Shown: positions 20,161-32,655 of the stretch, piece by piece
How the letters are laid out: each line of letters begins with the position of its first letter
How positions within the stretch are numbered: position 1 is the first letter of the stretch
Source of the DNA: Cladorhizidae sp. MBARI D1340-BT2
Taxonomy: Eukaryota; Porifera; Demospongiae; Poecilosclerida; Cladorhizidae
Reading direction: 5' to 3'
Length of the DNA stretch: 64,000 nt
NCBI GenBank assembly: GCA_028752905.1
Contig: JAQNBH010000015.1
Span: forward strand, 19,262,110 to 19,326,109
Position numbers and translations under genes: made by a program
Notes under the pieces: generated by a model
What the model saw: the letters and a program-made list of their open reading frames with translations, nothing else
Databases searched by the model: none
Told to the model about the DNA's origin: nothing

Positions 20161-23100
20161 CAGGGACGTATTTAGGGTGGGTTTCCTGTTGACCAGAACC
20201 CCCCCCCCCCCCCCCCCCCCCCCCCTGAGTACAAGCCACACCCATAAGCCATTTGACAGCTGCAGCTAGCATCAATCCTTGCATATAAATTTGTACTATA
20301 GTGTACTCTTGTATTGCAAATTTAAGCCCTTAGAGGCTCATAAATTTACTTTCCAAGCAGCTTGTAGAAAACTATTTGCTTGGAACTGGCAAGCCTATGA
20401 ATATTCGTGAGTTTGTGCTAATCTCTTATAGGATTACCTTAGCCCAGCCCCTATTCCAGGAGGGTGCCCTGTATTCGAGATTGTAGTAAAGCTGTGACAT
20501 GGCCAAGAGGCAAATATCCATTCTGTCATTTGGGGTGTCAGTGTCAAGCAGTGAGTCTGACAGTAGCACTGCTACTGATCCTAAGAAAGTCAGAGTTCAA
20601 GATCAAAGGGAAGTAAGTCAGCCAAGTACTACTCAGTCTCTATCTCCTGATGATCTGGGAAATGTGTCAGGTCAAGGGCGTGTATCAGCTGCTAGGGTGC
20701 ATGTATGTCCTCCTGGGGCTGACTTGGAAACTATAAACTTGAGGACATCAGAAATCTTAGCAATGACCAGAAGCTTTGGCTTCTGAAGAATGCCTTTAGA
20801 CCGGGGTGTCACTTCAAGTTCCCCACTAAAATTGAGTATCAAAGTCTAGATCCTTCCAGAACTCCTGGTTGAAAGAGTACTCTTGGTTGAGCTACTCTGT
20901 TTCGTGCAATGGTGGCTTCTGTGTGAGCTGTTAACTCTTCACCAAGAATCGATCTATTTACTGCTCCAATGACTAATTTGACTCGAGCAAAGCAAACACT
21001 CAAGGAACACAGCTTGCAGAAATCACACAGAGGAGCTATGGATGATACCGTTACATTTACTGGGAAAATGGAAGGAGGCCAGCTTTCCATACAGCAATAG
21101 TTACATAGTCAAGCATCTGCTCAAGTTCAGAAGAATCGGGAAGTTCTTAAAAGGGGGGGTGTAACCCATAATAGTGATCTTTGACAAAATATATAGCTTT
21201 TTCTGTTTTGAGGCTTATATCCTTTCCTTGCTTTGCATAATACCTGTACAAGCTGTCTTTCAAAGATGAAGCTATTTGGATGTTCCATTGTTGAGTTATG
21301 GAGGATTTTATCCATGCACTCCTTACCTTTCAATCTTCAATCTTCATGAGGAAGACAGTGAATTTCAGGCTAGTAAGGTCAGCCATATCTCTGCAACACA
21401 CTGGCCCACACACTTGATTGTAGTCTCAAAATGAAGCCCACTCCAAGCAGTACCTAATTATTCTACTTGAGCATATGATTGTGAAATTTCTTTTTACTGC
21501 ACATGGTGTGATCAAAATGTCAGCCAAGGCAAGGAGTGTAAGGAGAAAGAAGCGTGCCAATGTGTTCTGTGTCAAGGAAGGCCAGAAACCTGCCCTGAAA
21601 CTTCCTTGGTTCCCCTCCCTTGTTTTTTTGTTGTTTGTGATGACTGGCTTTTTTCAAAGCCCCACATCTCCAAGAGATTCACCTTGCCTATGTGTACCAA
21701 TACAGTGCGTGGAAAGTGCATGTTGGTGAACCAACGACATTACCCATACTAGATTGTGATTGCGAGTCCCCAAGAATGTGGATTTTCGGTCCAATTACGG
21801 GCATAACGTAAATATGGAGATAGGGAAAGTACTTCTTTATATATCATTTTATAGCCCTTTCTTTCCTCTTTGTTATGAGCATCTAACATCTTGATTGAGT
21901 CTCTCGTAATACTCACTCATGTGTGGGACATACATACCAGGCCTGTGTGTGGGTACTTGGCTTGAATGGGCGTGTGGTTTAAAAAAACACTTGAAATGCT
22001 CATAACACTTAAAGGTGGTAATGGTCTTATCTCCATATTTGGGAATGGCTCTAATCAGCTGTTTCCAGATTTGACTTTTTTCCTAGGCCAGTTTTTAGTC
22101 AACTCAATCATCATAAAGCATATCATTGGATTGCATTTGAATTAAGCTTTCTTTTGTTAAGGGTAGGGGGGGAATGACAGCAACGTTATGGCAGGTAGTA
22201 GTTATCTCATGAATAATTAATGAGCCGTGGGTTACATCTACAATTTAGGCTATTCTCAAGACTATCATGTTTTGTGGTAAGCAAAACATGGCTCTTCGTG
22301 GCCACCGAGAGGCTCTTTGGAGTGATGCAAATCCTGGAATTTTTTTTAGCCTTGCTTCAATTTCGTGTTGAAGCAGTTCTGGCTGACCACTTTGCTTCTG
22401 TAGCCAAAATGCCACGCCAATCACTCAAAATGAACTGATTGCAGCCATTGGTGAATGGATAAATGGATAAGAGAGAAAATTCTACAGGAGGTTAGGCTAG
22501 CAAAGTACTTTTCTGTGTGTGCTGATGAGGCTGCTGATGCATCAATAAAGAGCAGCTTCCTCTAGTCCTGCGATATGTTGGCTCGGAAAATGTGGTGAGA
22601 GAAGAGTTTGTTGAATTTATTCTTTGCAAAGATGGCACCACTGGAGTAGCTGTTTCTAAAACCATCCTAAATGCAATACAAAAGTATGCCTTAGACCCAA
22701 ATAATTTACGTGGGCAGGGCTATGATGGTGCCAGCAACATGGCTGGCAAGTATCATGGGGTTGCTGCTCTAATCGAGAAACAATATCCAAAAGCAGTCTA
22801 TGTTCACTGTGCGGCTCATGCACTGAATCTTTGTGTTGTGGCAGCATGTAACACCCAAGCTATTCGAAATATGCAAGGAACTCTTGTGGAGCTATGCCTT
22901 TTCTTTAGGTTTTCTCCCAAGAGGGAAGCAGAACTAGAAAAACGGATCAGTGAACTTCCACTGGGAACAGACAGAAACTGGTAAGCCTTTGCAAGACCCG
23001 TCGGGTAGCTAGAATAGAGGCCTATGAAGTCTTTTCGAAGATGGTACCAGCTGTTATTAGTACCTTGGAGGCAATCAGTACTGAAGATGGGTGGAACAGA

Positions 23101-24120
23101 GAGTCTGCTCAGAAAGCTGCATCACTTTTAACAGCTACAACTCAGTTTGAGTTTCTTATGGCATTTGAGGTGGTGTAGGCTACATAAAAGGCTTAAACGG
23201 TATCTCTACTGAGCCGTTTGCAAGATATTTGGGTAAATCTTGTCGAGACTACTTTACATGAAGTTCGTGACAGCATTGATTCTCATCACAAGAAATGGTT
23301 TGATTCTGCAGTCACTCTAGCACAAAAAATCAATGCATCACAGCCATCTCTTCCACGTCGATGTGCAAGGCAAACAAGTGTACCTGCCGAATCTGCTGAA
23401 TATTACACAAGATCTATTTCTGTTCCATTTCTGGATGAGATGATATCATATTCACACTCTGTTTTTCTGAAACACAAAAGAAAGCAGTACTAGCTTTGAG
23501 CATAGTTGCATCTGTATTCATGGCCAATGCAGTCACTCAGAGTGAGTCTAATTTGATAAAGGAACTTTTGGATTTCTATGAAGATGATATGCCAAGTCCT
23601 TCATCTTTGAACAGGAACTCCATTTGTGGAGATCTAAATGGAGGAGTTTCTCATCAGAATTGCCCAAAACTCCATCCCAGGACTTGAACTGTGCAAATGA
23701 GAGCGTGTTTCCGAATATTTACTGCTTACTCCGTATTGTTTGTACTCTATCCGTAACCAGCTGTGAATGTGAACGTAGTGTCAGTGTACTTAGAAGACTC
23801 AAAACTTACTTGCGTACTACTATGGGGCAGCAAAGGTTATCAGGACTGGCACTGATGCACATCCACTATGGCTTAACTTTGACCTAGATGCTATTCTTAA
23901 CATTTTTGCTCGTCAACACCCTTGAAGAATGTTACCCAGGACATTTTGAGTCATTAATGCAACAATAATTATCATTTCTGCAATTGTATGTTCTATAAAC
24001 TATTGTGGGGCACAGTCAGATAAAAGTGGTTGTGGCCAGGTGATTTTTTTTTTACAAGCTTCACATGCATGACCCCCCCCCCCCCCCCCCCCCCCCTTTA
24101 AATTCCTAGATACACCCCTG
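20161..24120 (+). mobile_element. hAT-type transposon nested in the Gypsy element
   Basis: Starts CAGGGACGTATTTAGG and ends CCTAGATACACCCCTG, imperfect inverted repeats of the same type as at 10655-13976, each followed by a long C-run inside. Flanks are ACATG (20156-20160) and CCATG (24121-24125), a 5-bp target duplication with one change. Removing it brings the Gypsy RNase H end next to integrase. It carries a decayed transposase gene. Confidence 0.85.
20499..23930 (+). pseudogene. Decayed hAT transposase (P52rIPK/DUF4371 type)
   Basis: An N-terminal piece begins MAKRQISILSFG and ends after 95 codons. The core resumes near 22500: YFSVCADEAADASIKSS, RYVGSENVVREEFVEF, LRGQGYDGASNMAGKYHG and YVHCAAHALNLCVVAACN. 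Then follow CKTRRVARIEAYEVF, LPRRCARQTSVP and the C-terminal hAT dimerisation block SVTSCECERSVSVLRRLKTY. This is the family of vertebrate P52rIPK-like and DUF4371 proteins. Many stops and frameshifts break it, and a non-coding stretch (about 20790-22450) replaces the region between the N-terminal part and the core, so no product is expected. Confidence 0.85.
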
Positions 24121-27100
24121 CCATGCCTACTATGATTTTCGTGATGAGCTAACCACCCAAGAGGAACTTATGTTTAAGGGGCCACTTGTGGTTGTTCCAG
24201 CCTCCATGCGTAAGGAGATGGTGGGCATTGCTCATAAAAGACATTGGAGTTGAGGGTTGTATTCGCAGGGCCCGGGCGACCATGTTGGGCCCGTATGTCT
24301 ACAGAATTGAAGGAGTGCATCAGCAAATGTGACATCTGTATCGCACATCGTGCCTTACCTGGTAAAGAGCCACTCCAGCAACATGACTTCATAGCTCATC
24401 CATGGTCCAAAGTAGGAGCTGACTTGTGTGATCTCCAGGACGCATCTTACTGGTTGTTTGTGATTACTTCAGTAATTTCATTGAAGTGGAGAACATCCAG
24501 AAAGTCACCACTCATGGTGTGAGCAAAGCGCTGAAAACCATGTTTTCAAGATATGGTGTACCAAATGAGCTGGTCACAGACAATGGCCCTCAGTTTGCCT
24601 CTGTGCAATTTGCCATTTTGACCATATCACCTCATCACCGCACTTCCCACAGTCAAACGGTGAAGCAGTGAAGACGTAAAAAGGCTGTTCACAAAATGCT
24701 GGGAATCAGGACAATCAGAGTATCCCTCCTAGACTGGCGCAACACACCCTCAGAAGGTATGGGAACCAGTCCAGCACAACGTTTCCTAGGTCGTCGCTGT
24801 AAACCACTATCAGTTTCCGGAAAACTCCTGCAACCTCGTTATTCGACAAAGAGGTTATGCAAGCACTGGGCGCCCGAAAGGAGCTGAAAAAGCATTACTA
24901 TGACCAACATGCAAAAAAAATCTCCCACCTATTGCATCTGGGGATGCAGTCCAGATGCATCTTCCTGGCCAAACCACATGGAGGCTGGAATCTGTACAGG
25001 TATAGCCGGCCCAAGAAGTTATGCAGTCAAAATGGCAGGAAGAGTATTCAGACGCAACCGCCGCCAACTCATCCATTCCAACAACCTACCACATCAAGAT
25101 CATCCTTGGGTGGACTCAGTTCCACAGAGAGAAGAATCAGCACCACAGAGAGAAGAATCAGCACCACAGAGAGAGGAATCAGCACCACAGAGAGAAGAAT
25201 CAGCACCACAGAGAGAGGAATCAGCACCACAGAGAGAGGAATCAGCACCACAGAGAGAAGAATCAGCACCACAGAGAGAGGAATCAGCACCACAGAGAGA
25301 AGAATCAGCACCACAGAGAGAAGAATCAGCACCACAGAGAGAGGAATCAGCACCACAGAGAGAGGAATCAGCACCACAGAGAGAGGAATCAGCACCACAG
25401 AGAGAAGAATCAGCACCACAGAGAGAGGAATCAGCACCACAGAGAGAAGAATCAGCACCACAGAGAGAGGAATCAGCCCCACAGAGAGAGGAATCAGCAC
25501 CACAGAGAGAGGAATCAGCACCACAGAGAGAAGAATCAGCACCACAGAGAGAGGAATCAGCACCACAGAGAGAGGAATCAGCACCACAGAGAGAGGAATC
25601 AGCACCACAGAGAGAGGAATCAGCACCACACAGAGAGGAATCAGCACCACAGAGAGAGGAATCAGCACCACAGAGAGAAGAATCAGCACCACAGAGAGAG
25701 GAATCAGCACCACAGAGAGAAGAATCAGCACCACAGAGAGAAGAATCAGCACCACAGAGAGAAGAATCAGCACCACAGAGAGAAGAATCAGCACCACAGA
25801 GAGAGGAATCAGCACCACAGAGAGAGGAATCAGCACCACAGAGAGAAGAATCAGCACCACAGAGAGAGGAATCAGCACCACAGAGAGAGGAATCAGCACC
25901 ACAGAGAGAGGAATCAGCACCACAGAGAGAGGAATCAGCACCACAGAGAGAGGAATCAGCACCACAGAGAGAGGAATCAGCACCACAGAGAGAGGAATCA
26001 GCACCACAGAGAGAGGAATCAGCACCACAGAGAGAAGAATCAGCACCACAGAGAGAAGAATCAGCACCACAGAGAGAGGAATCAGCACCACAGAGAGAGG
26101 AATCAGCACCACAGAGAGAGGAATCAGCACCACAGAGAGAGGAATCAGCACCACAGAGAGAAGAATCAGCACCACAGAGAGAGGAATCAGCACCACAGAG
26201 AGAAGAATCAGCACCACAGAGAGAGGAATCAGCACCACAGAGAGAATAATCAGCACCACAGAGAGAGGAATCAGCACCACAGAGAGAAGAATCAGCACCA
26301 CAGAGAGAGGAATCAGCACCACAGAGAGAAGAATCAGCACCACAGAGAGAGGAATCAGCACCACAGAGAGGAGAATCAGCACCACAGAGAGAGGAATCAG
26401 CACCACAGAGAGAGGAATCAGCACCACAGAGAGAAGAATCAGCACCACAGAGAGAAGAATCAGCACCACAGAGAGAAGAATCAGCACCACAGAGAGAAGA
26501 ATCAGCACCACAGAGAGAGGAATCAGCACCACAGAGAGAAGAATCAGCACCACAGAGAGAGGAATCAGCACCACAGAGAGAGGAATCAGCACCACAGAGA
26601 GAAGAATCAGCACCACAGAGAGAAGAATCAGCACCACAGAGAGAGGAATCAGCACCACAGAGAGAAGAATCAGCACCACAGAGAGAAGAATCAGCACCAC
26701 AGAGAGAAGAATCAGCACCACAGAGAGAGGAATCAGCACCACAGAGAGAGGAATCAGCACCACAGAGAGAAGAATCAGCACCACAGAGAGAAGAATCAGC
26801 ACCACAGAGAGAGGAATCAGCACCACAGAGAGAAGAATCAGCACCACAGAGAGAGGAATCAGCACCACAGAGAGAGGAATCTGCACCACAGAGAGAAGAA
26901 TCAGCACCACAGAGAGAGGAATCAGCACCACAGAGAGGAGAATCAGCACCACAGAGAGAGGAATCAGCACCACAGAGAGAGGAATCAGCACCACAGAGAG
27001 AAGAATCAGCACCACAGAGAGAAGAATCAGCACCACAGAGAGAAGAATCAGCACCACAGAGAGAGGAATCAGCACCACAGAGAGAGGAATCAGCACCACA

Positions 27101-30100
27101 GAGAGAGGAATCAGCACCACAGAGAGAGGAATCAGCACCACAGAGAGAGGAATCAGCACCACAGAGAGAGGAATCAGCACCACAGAGAGAAGAATCAGCA
27201 CCACAGAGAGAGGAATCAGCACCACAGAGAGAAGAATCAGCACCACAGAGAGAGGAATCAGCACCACAGAGAGAAGAATCAGCACCACAGAGAGAGGAAT
27301 CAGCACCACAGAGAGGAGAATCAGCACCACAGAGAGAGGAATCAGCACCACAGAGAGAGGAATCAGCACCACAGAGAGAAGAATCAGCACCACAGAGAGA
27401 AGAATCAGCACCACAGAGAGAAGAATCAGCACCACAGAGAGAGGAATCAGCACCACAGAGAGAAGAATCAGCACCACAGAGAGAGGAATCAGCACCACAG
27501 AGAGAGGAATCAGCACCACAGAGAGAAGAATCAGCACCACAGAGAGAAGAATCAGCACCACAGAGAGAAGAATCAGCACCACAGAGAGAGGAATCAGCAC
27601 CACAGAGAGAAGAATCAGCACCACAGAGAGAGGAATCAGCACCACAGAGAGAAGAATCAGCACCACAGAGAGAGGAATCAGCACCACAGAGAGAAGAATC
27701 AGCACCACAGAGAGAAGAATCAGCACCACAGAGAGAAGAATCAGCACCACAGAGAGAGGAATCAGCACCACAGAGAGAAGAATCAGCACCACAGAGAGAG
27801 GAATCAGCACCACAGAGAGAGGAATCAGCACCACAGAGAGAAGAATCAGCACCACAGAGAGAGGAATCAGCACCACAGAGAGAAGAATCAGCACCACAGA
27901 GAGAGGAATCAGCACCACAGAGAGAAGAATCAGCACCACAGAGAGAAGAATCAGCACCACAGAGAGAAGAATCAGCACCACAGAGAGAAGAATCAGCACC
28001 ACAGAGAGAGGAATCAGCACCACAGAGAGAGGAATCAGCACCACAGAGAGAGGAATCAGCACCACAGAGAGAGGAATCAGCACCACAGAGAGAGGAATCA
28101 GCACCACAGAGAGAAGAATCAGCACCACAGAGAGAAGAATCAGCACCACAGAGAGAAGAATCAGCACCACAGAGAGAGGAATCAGCACCACAGAGAGAAG
28201 AATCAGCACCACAGAGAGAAGAATCAGCACCACAGAGAGAAGAATCAGCACCACAGAGAGAGGAATCAGCACCACAGAGAGAAGAATCAGCACCACAGAG
28301 AGAGGAATCAGCACCACAGAGAGAGGAATCAGCACCACAGAGAGAAGAATCAGCACCACAGAGAGAAGAATCAGCACCACAGAGAGAGGAATCAGCACCA
28401 CAGAGAGAGGAATCAGCACCACAGAGAGAAGAATCAGCACCACAGAGAGAAGAATCAGCACCACAGAGAGAGGAATCAGCACCACAGAGAGAAGAATCAG
28501 CACCACAGAGAGAAGAATCAGCACCACAGAGAGAGGAATCAGCACCACAGAGAGAGGAATCAGCACCACAGAGAGAGGAATCAGCACCACAGAGAGAAGA
28601 ATCAGCACCACAGAGAGAAGAATCAGCACCACAGAGAGAAGAATCAGCACCACAGAGAGAGGAATCAGCACCACAGAGAGAGGAATCAGCACCACAGAGA
28701 GAGGAATCAGCACCACAGAGAGAGGAATCAGCACCACAGAGAGAGGAATCAGCACCACAGAGAGAAGAATCAGCACCACAGAGAGAAGAATCAGCACCAC
28801 AGAGAGAAGAATCAGCACCACACAGAGAGGAATCAGCACCACAGAGAGAGGAATCAGCACCACAGAGAGAGGAATCAGTACCACAGAGAGAAGAATCAGC
28901 ACCACAGAGAGAAGAATCAGCACCACAGAGAGAAGAATCAGCACCACAGAGAGAGGAATCAGCACCACAGAGAGAAGAATCAGCACCACAGAGAGAAGAA
29001 TCAGCACCACAGAGAGAGGAATCAGCACCACAGAGAGAGGAATCAGCACCACAGAGAGAAGAATCAGCACCACAGAGAGAGGAATCAGCACCACAGAGAG
29101 AGGAATCAGCACCACAGAGAGAAGAATCAGCACCACAGAGAGAGGAATCAGCACCACAGAGAGAGGAATCAGCACCACAGAGAGAGGAATCAGCACCACA
29201 GAGAGAGGAATCAGCACCACAGAGAGAAGAATCAGCACCACAGAGAGAGGAATCAGCACCACAGAGAGAAGAATCAGCACCACAGAGAGAGGAATCAGCA
29301 CCACAGAGAGAGGAATCAGCACCACAGAGAGAGGAATCAGCACCACAGAGAGAAGAATCAGCACCACAGAGAGAGGAATCAGCACCACAGAGAGAGGAAT
29401 CAGCACCACAGAGAGAAGAATCAGCACCACAGAGAGAGGAATCAGCACCACAGAGAGAGGAATCAGCACCACAGAGAGAGGAATCAGCACCACAGAGAGA
29501 GGAATCAGCACCACAGAGAGAGGAATCAGCACCACAGAGAGAGGAATCAGCACCACAGAGAGAAGAATCAGCACCACAGAGAGAGGAATCAGCACCACAG
29601 AGAGAGGAATCAGCACCACAGAGAGAAGAATAAGCACCACAGAGAGAGGAATCAGCACCACAGAGAGAGGAATCAGCACCACAGAGAGAAGAATCAGCAC
29701 CACAGAGAGAGGAATCAGCACCACAGAGAGAGGAATCAGCACCACAGAGAGAGGAATCAGCACCACAGAGAGAAGAATCAGCACCACAGAGAGAGGAATC
29801 AGCACCACAGAGAGAGGAATCAGCACCACAGAGAGAAGAATCAGCACCACAGAGAGAGGAATCAGCACCACAGAGAGAAGAATCAGCACCACAGAGAGAG
29901 GAATCAGCACCACAGAGAGAGGAATCAGCACCACAGAGAGAGGAATCAGCACCACAGAGAGAAGAATCAGCACCACAGAGAGAGGAATCAGCACCACAGA
30001 GAGAGGAATCAGCACCACAGAGAGAGGAATCAGCACCACAGAGAGAAGAATCAGCACCACAGAGAGAAGAATCAGCACCACAGAGAGAGGAATCAGCACC

Positions 30101-31589
30101 ACAGAGAGAGGAATCAGCACCACAGAGAGAGGAATCAGCACCACAGAGAGAAGAATCAGCACCACAGAGAGAGGAATCAGCACCACAGAGAGAGGAATCA
30201 GCACCACAGAGAGAGGAATCAGCACCACAGAGAGAGGAATCAGCACCACAGAGAGAGGAATCAGCACCACAGAGAGAGGAATCAGCACCACAGAGAGAAG
30301 AATCAGCACCACAGAGAGAGGAATCAGCACCACAGAGAGAGGAATCAGCACCACAGAGAGAAGAATCAGCACCACAGAGAGAGGAATCAGCACCACAGAG
30401 AGAGGAATCAGCACCACAGAGAGAAGAATCAGCACCACAGAGAGAGGAATCAGCACCACAGAGAGAGGAATCAGCACCACAGAGAGAGGAATCAGCACCA
30501 CAGAGAGAAGAATCAGCACCACAGAGAGAGGAATCAGCACCACAGAGAGAAGAATCAGCACCACAGAGAGAGGAATCAGCACCACAGAGAGAAGAATCAG
30601 CACCACAGAGAGAGGAATCAGCACCACAGAGAGAAGAATCAGCACCACAGAGAGAAGAATCAGCACCACAGAGAGAGGAATCAGCACCACAGAGAGAAGA
30701 ATCAGCACCACAGAGAGAGGAATCAGCACCACAGAGAGAGGAATCAGCACCACAGAGAGAGGAATCAGCACCACAGAGAGAAGAATCAGCACCACAGAGA
30801 GAAGAATCAGCACCACAGAGAGGGGAATCAGCACCACAGAGAGAGGAATCAGCACCACAGAGAGAAGAATCAGCACCACAGAGAGAGGAATCAGCACCAC
30901 AGAGAGAGGAATCAGCACCACAGAGAGAGGAATCAGCACCACAGAGAGAGGAATCAGCACCACAGAGAGAAGAATCAGCACCACAGAGAGAGGAATCAGC
31001 ACCACAGAGAGAAGAATCAGCACCACAGAGAGAAGAATCAGCACCACAGAGAGAAGAATCAGCACCACAGAGAGAGGAATCAGCACCACAGAGAGAGGAA
31101 TCAGCACCACAGAGAGAAGAATCAGCACCACAGAGAGAGGAATCAGCACCACAGAGAGAAGAATCAGCACCACAGAGAGAAGAATCAGCACCACAGAGAG
31201 AGGAATCAGCACCACAGAGAGAGGAATCAGCACCACAGAGAGAGGAATCAGCACCACAGAGAGAAGAATCAGCACCACAGAGAGAGGAATCAGCACCACA
31301 GAGAGAAGAATCAGCACCACAGAGAGAAGAATCAGCACCACAGAGAGAACAATCAGCACCACAGAGAGAGGAATCTGTGCGGCCAGACGGAGTGCCAAGA
31401 GTACCAGGCCAGACGGAGTGCCAAGAGTACCAGACCAGACCAGTCCCACAGACAGCGAGCAACACCCTAACGCTTCATCACAAAGCGAACCACCTGTGGC
31501 ATCACAGAGTCCTGGTCCTGCACCTCCTAAGAAGATCTGACCGAGTTCGCAGGCCTCCACATTGGTCAGCCAATCACGTTCCGTATTGA
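24121..31589 (+). pseudogene. Gypsy integrase and giant repeat-expanded pol tail
   Basis: The integrase begins YYDFRDELTTQEELMFKGPL (N-terminal part). Catalytic-core remnants follow across frames (FSRYGVPNELVTDNGPQFAS; SPHHRTSHSQT). Next comes the C-terminal piece PRSYAVKMAGRVFRRNRRQL at about 25010-25070, in the frame that starts at 24900. That frame runs through 298 copies of P-Q-R-E-E-S-A and ends with RSDRVRRPPHWSANHVPY and a stop at 31589, the usual R-x-S-x-R-x-R-R-P-P end of Gypsy pol. Only two stops interrupt it after 24900 (TAA at 26247 and 29631). The integrase part has several stops and shifts. Confidence 0.82.
25122..31379 (+). repeat. 21-bp coding satellite in Gypsy pol, 298 units
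   Basis: The unit is CCACAGAGAGARGAATCAGC plus A. First and last units start at 25122 and 31359, exactly 297 x 21 bp apart, so there is no net insertion or deletion across 6.2 kb. In the pol frame the unit is P-Q-R-E-E-S-A. Nearly all variation is A or G at one site, which is synonymous there (GAA/GAG). Rare changes include Q to H (25629, 28820), A to V (28879), E to G and two nonsense mutations. Five of the six frames are open for over 2,000 codons or nearly so, which is a mathematical result of the unit. Confidence 0.98.
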
Positions 31590-31680
31590 CAGCATCATAA
31601 GATACTTACTAATAATACTATAGATTGTTACTATTGTCCATTTACAATCATGCAGCCATGTTGTTTGCTAATTTGTTTAC

Positions 31681-31918
31681 AAGGAGGGATGTCACAAGTA
31701 GTTATTTGTCATTGGACACTCCCACTGTCATTCCTTGTCTTTGCCCACCATGACTGGCTGTTGTTCCATGAACTGACTGTTGTTGTTAGCCAAGTTGTTT
31801 AGCTTTAGTAACCTAGCGTTAGACTCCAAATAGAGTGCTGTCTGTGACCGGTTGACTAACCAACCAAGTGTCTGAGCATTATCCAATCAGTATCATCATG
31901 GCCTTTCCAACAGACTAC
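31681..31918 (+). other. Polypurine tract and probable Gypsy 3' LTR
   Basis: AAGGAGGGA directly precedes TGTCACAAGTAGTTATTTG, the normal arrangement of a plus-strand primer and an LTR start, 92 bp after the pol stop. No 5' LTR is present for comparison, so the right LTR boundary is a guess. Confidence 0.5.
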
Positions 31919-31979
31919 CGAACACCACACCAGAACTCTGAGCCACCACGCCACCAGCCCAGACATTGTCAACCCATGA

Positions 31980-32185
31980 GCCCCTTCCACCCGGCAGTGC
32001 CATCATACCCGAGGCCCTTCCACCCGGCAGTGCCATCATACCCGAGCCTCTTCCACCCGGCAGTGCCATCATACCCGAGGCCCTTCCACCTGGCAGTGCC
32101 ATCATACCCGAGCCTCTTCCACCCGGCAGTGCCATCATACCGAAGGCCCTTCCACCCGGCAGTACCATCATACCCGAGCCCCTTC
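31980..32185. repeat. 33-bp minisatellite, 6 copies
   Basis: The unit is CCCTTCCACCCGGCAGTGCC plus ATCATACCCGAGG, alternating GAGGCCC and GAGCCTC forms. It can be read as F-H-P-A-V-P-S-Y-P-R-P because 33 is a multiple of three, but there is no sign of a surrounding gene. Confidence 0.93.
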
Positions 32186-32199
32186 CAGCATAGCTATGC

Positions 32200-32655
32200 T
32201 ACACCTCTACAAGCTAGTACCATAAACTGTCAATCTACTACTGTAGCTGCATAGACATATCCTGAAACTGCTAGAATACCAGCTAGGAAACTACTAGCTA
32301 GCTATGTAACACTTCTAACCTGACTTACCACCTGATTCCAGGCATTTCCCCTCACCCGGATGCTTCAGCAGGTACTGAACCTGCCACAAGCAGAAGCTCT
32401 TCATATAGCTCCAATGCTTCTTCGTGCCCATGAATGCCATAATGATTACTTGATAGTTCATCAAGTCCTAGATTCTATTAGTCAGATGCTCAACATTCGA
32501 TGCTGGACTAGAAGGATATCCTTTTCCATCGTATCATATCATACTGTGCTATCGTATTGTATAGTTTCATCATTGCTGGATGATACGATACATTATGCCA
32601 ATACGATATGATACGTTCGGTGAATATCATATTATGAACCTGCCTTAAAATATAC
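32200..32655. repeat. Dispersed MITE-like family 2, copy F
   Basis: Matches copies D and E in order: CCAGCTAGGAAACTACTAGC, CTGACTTACCACCTGATTCC, AGTCAGATGCTCAACATTCG, ATGCTGGACTAGAAGGATAT and TTTTCCATCG. The core is ATCGTATCATATCATACTG-like. It ends ATATTATGAACCTGCCTTA, matching the GAACCAGCCTTA end of copy D. Confidence 0.65.

Larger units (their letters stand above)
19345..31918 (+). mobile_element. Ty3/Gypsy retrotransposon, 5'-truncated, nested hAT
   Basis: Order of parts: RT thumb and RNase H (19345-20160), a hAT insertion (20161-24120), integrase (24121-25080), pol tail with satellite (25081-31589), polypurine tract AAGGAGGGA (31681-31689), and a likely 3' LTR starting TGTCACAAGTAG at 31690. 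Gag, protease and most of RT are absent, as is a 5' LTR. The 3' LTR end is uncertain, around 31900. The element lies in intron 1 of the Fringe-like gene, in the opposite orientation. Confidence 0.8.

Noticed and set aside
24857..31560. Open frames of more than 2,000 codons on both strands through the 21-bp array
   Set aside because: A 21-bp unit repeats identically in every frame, so any frame lacking a stop in one unit stays open. Only the plus frame continuous with Gypsy integrase and the pol end (from 24900) has outside support.
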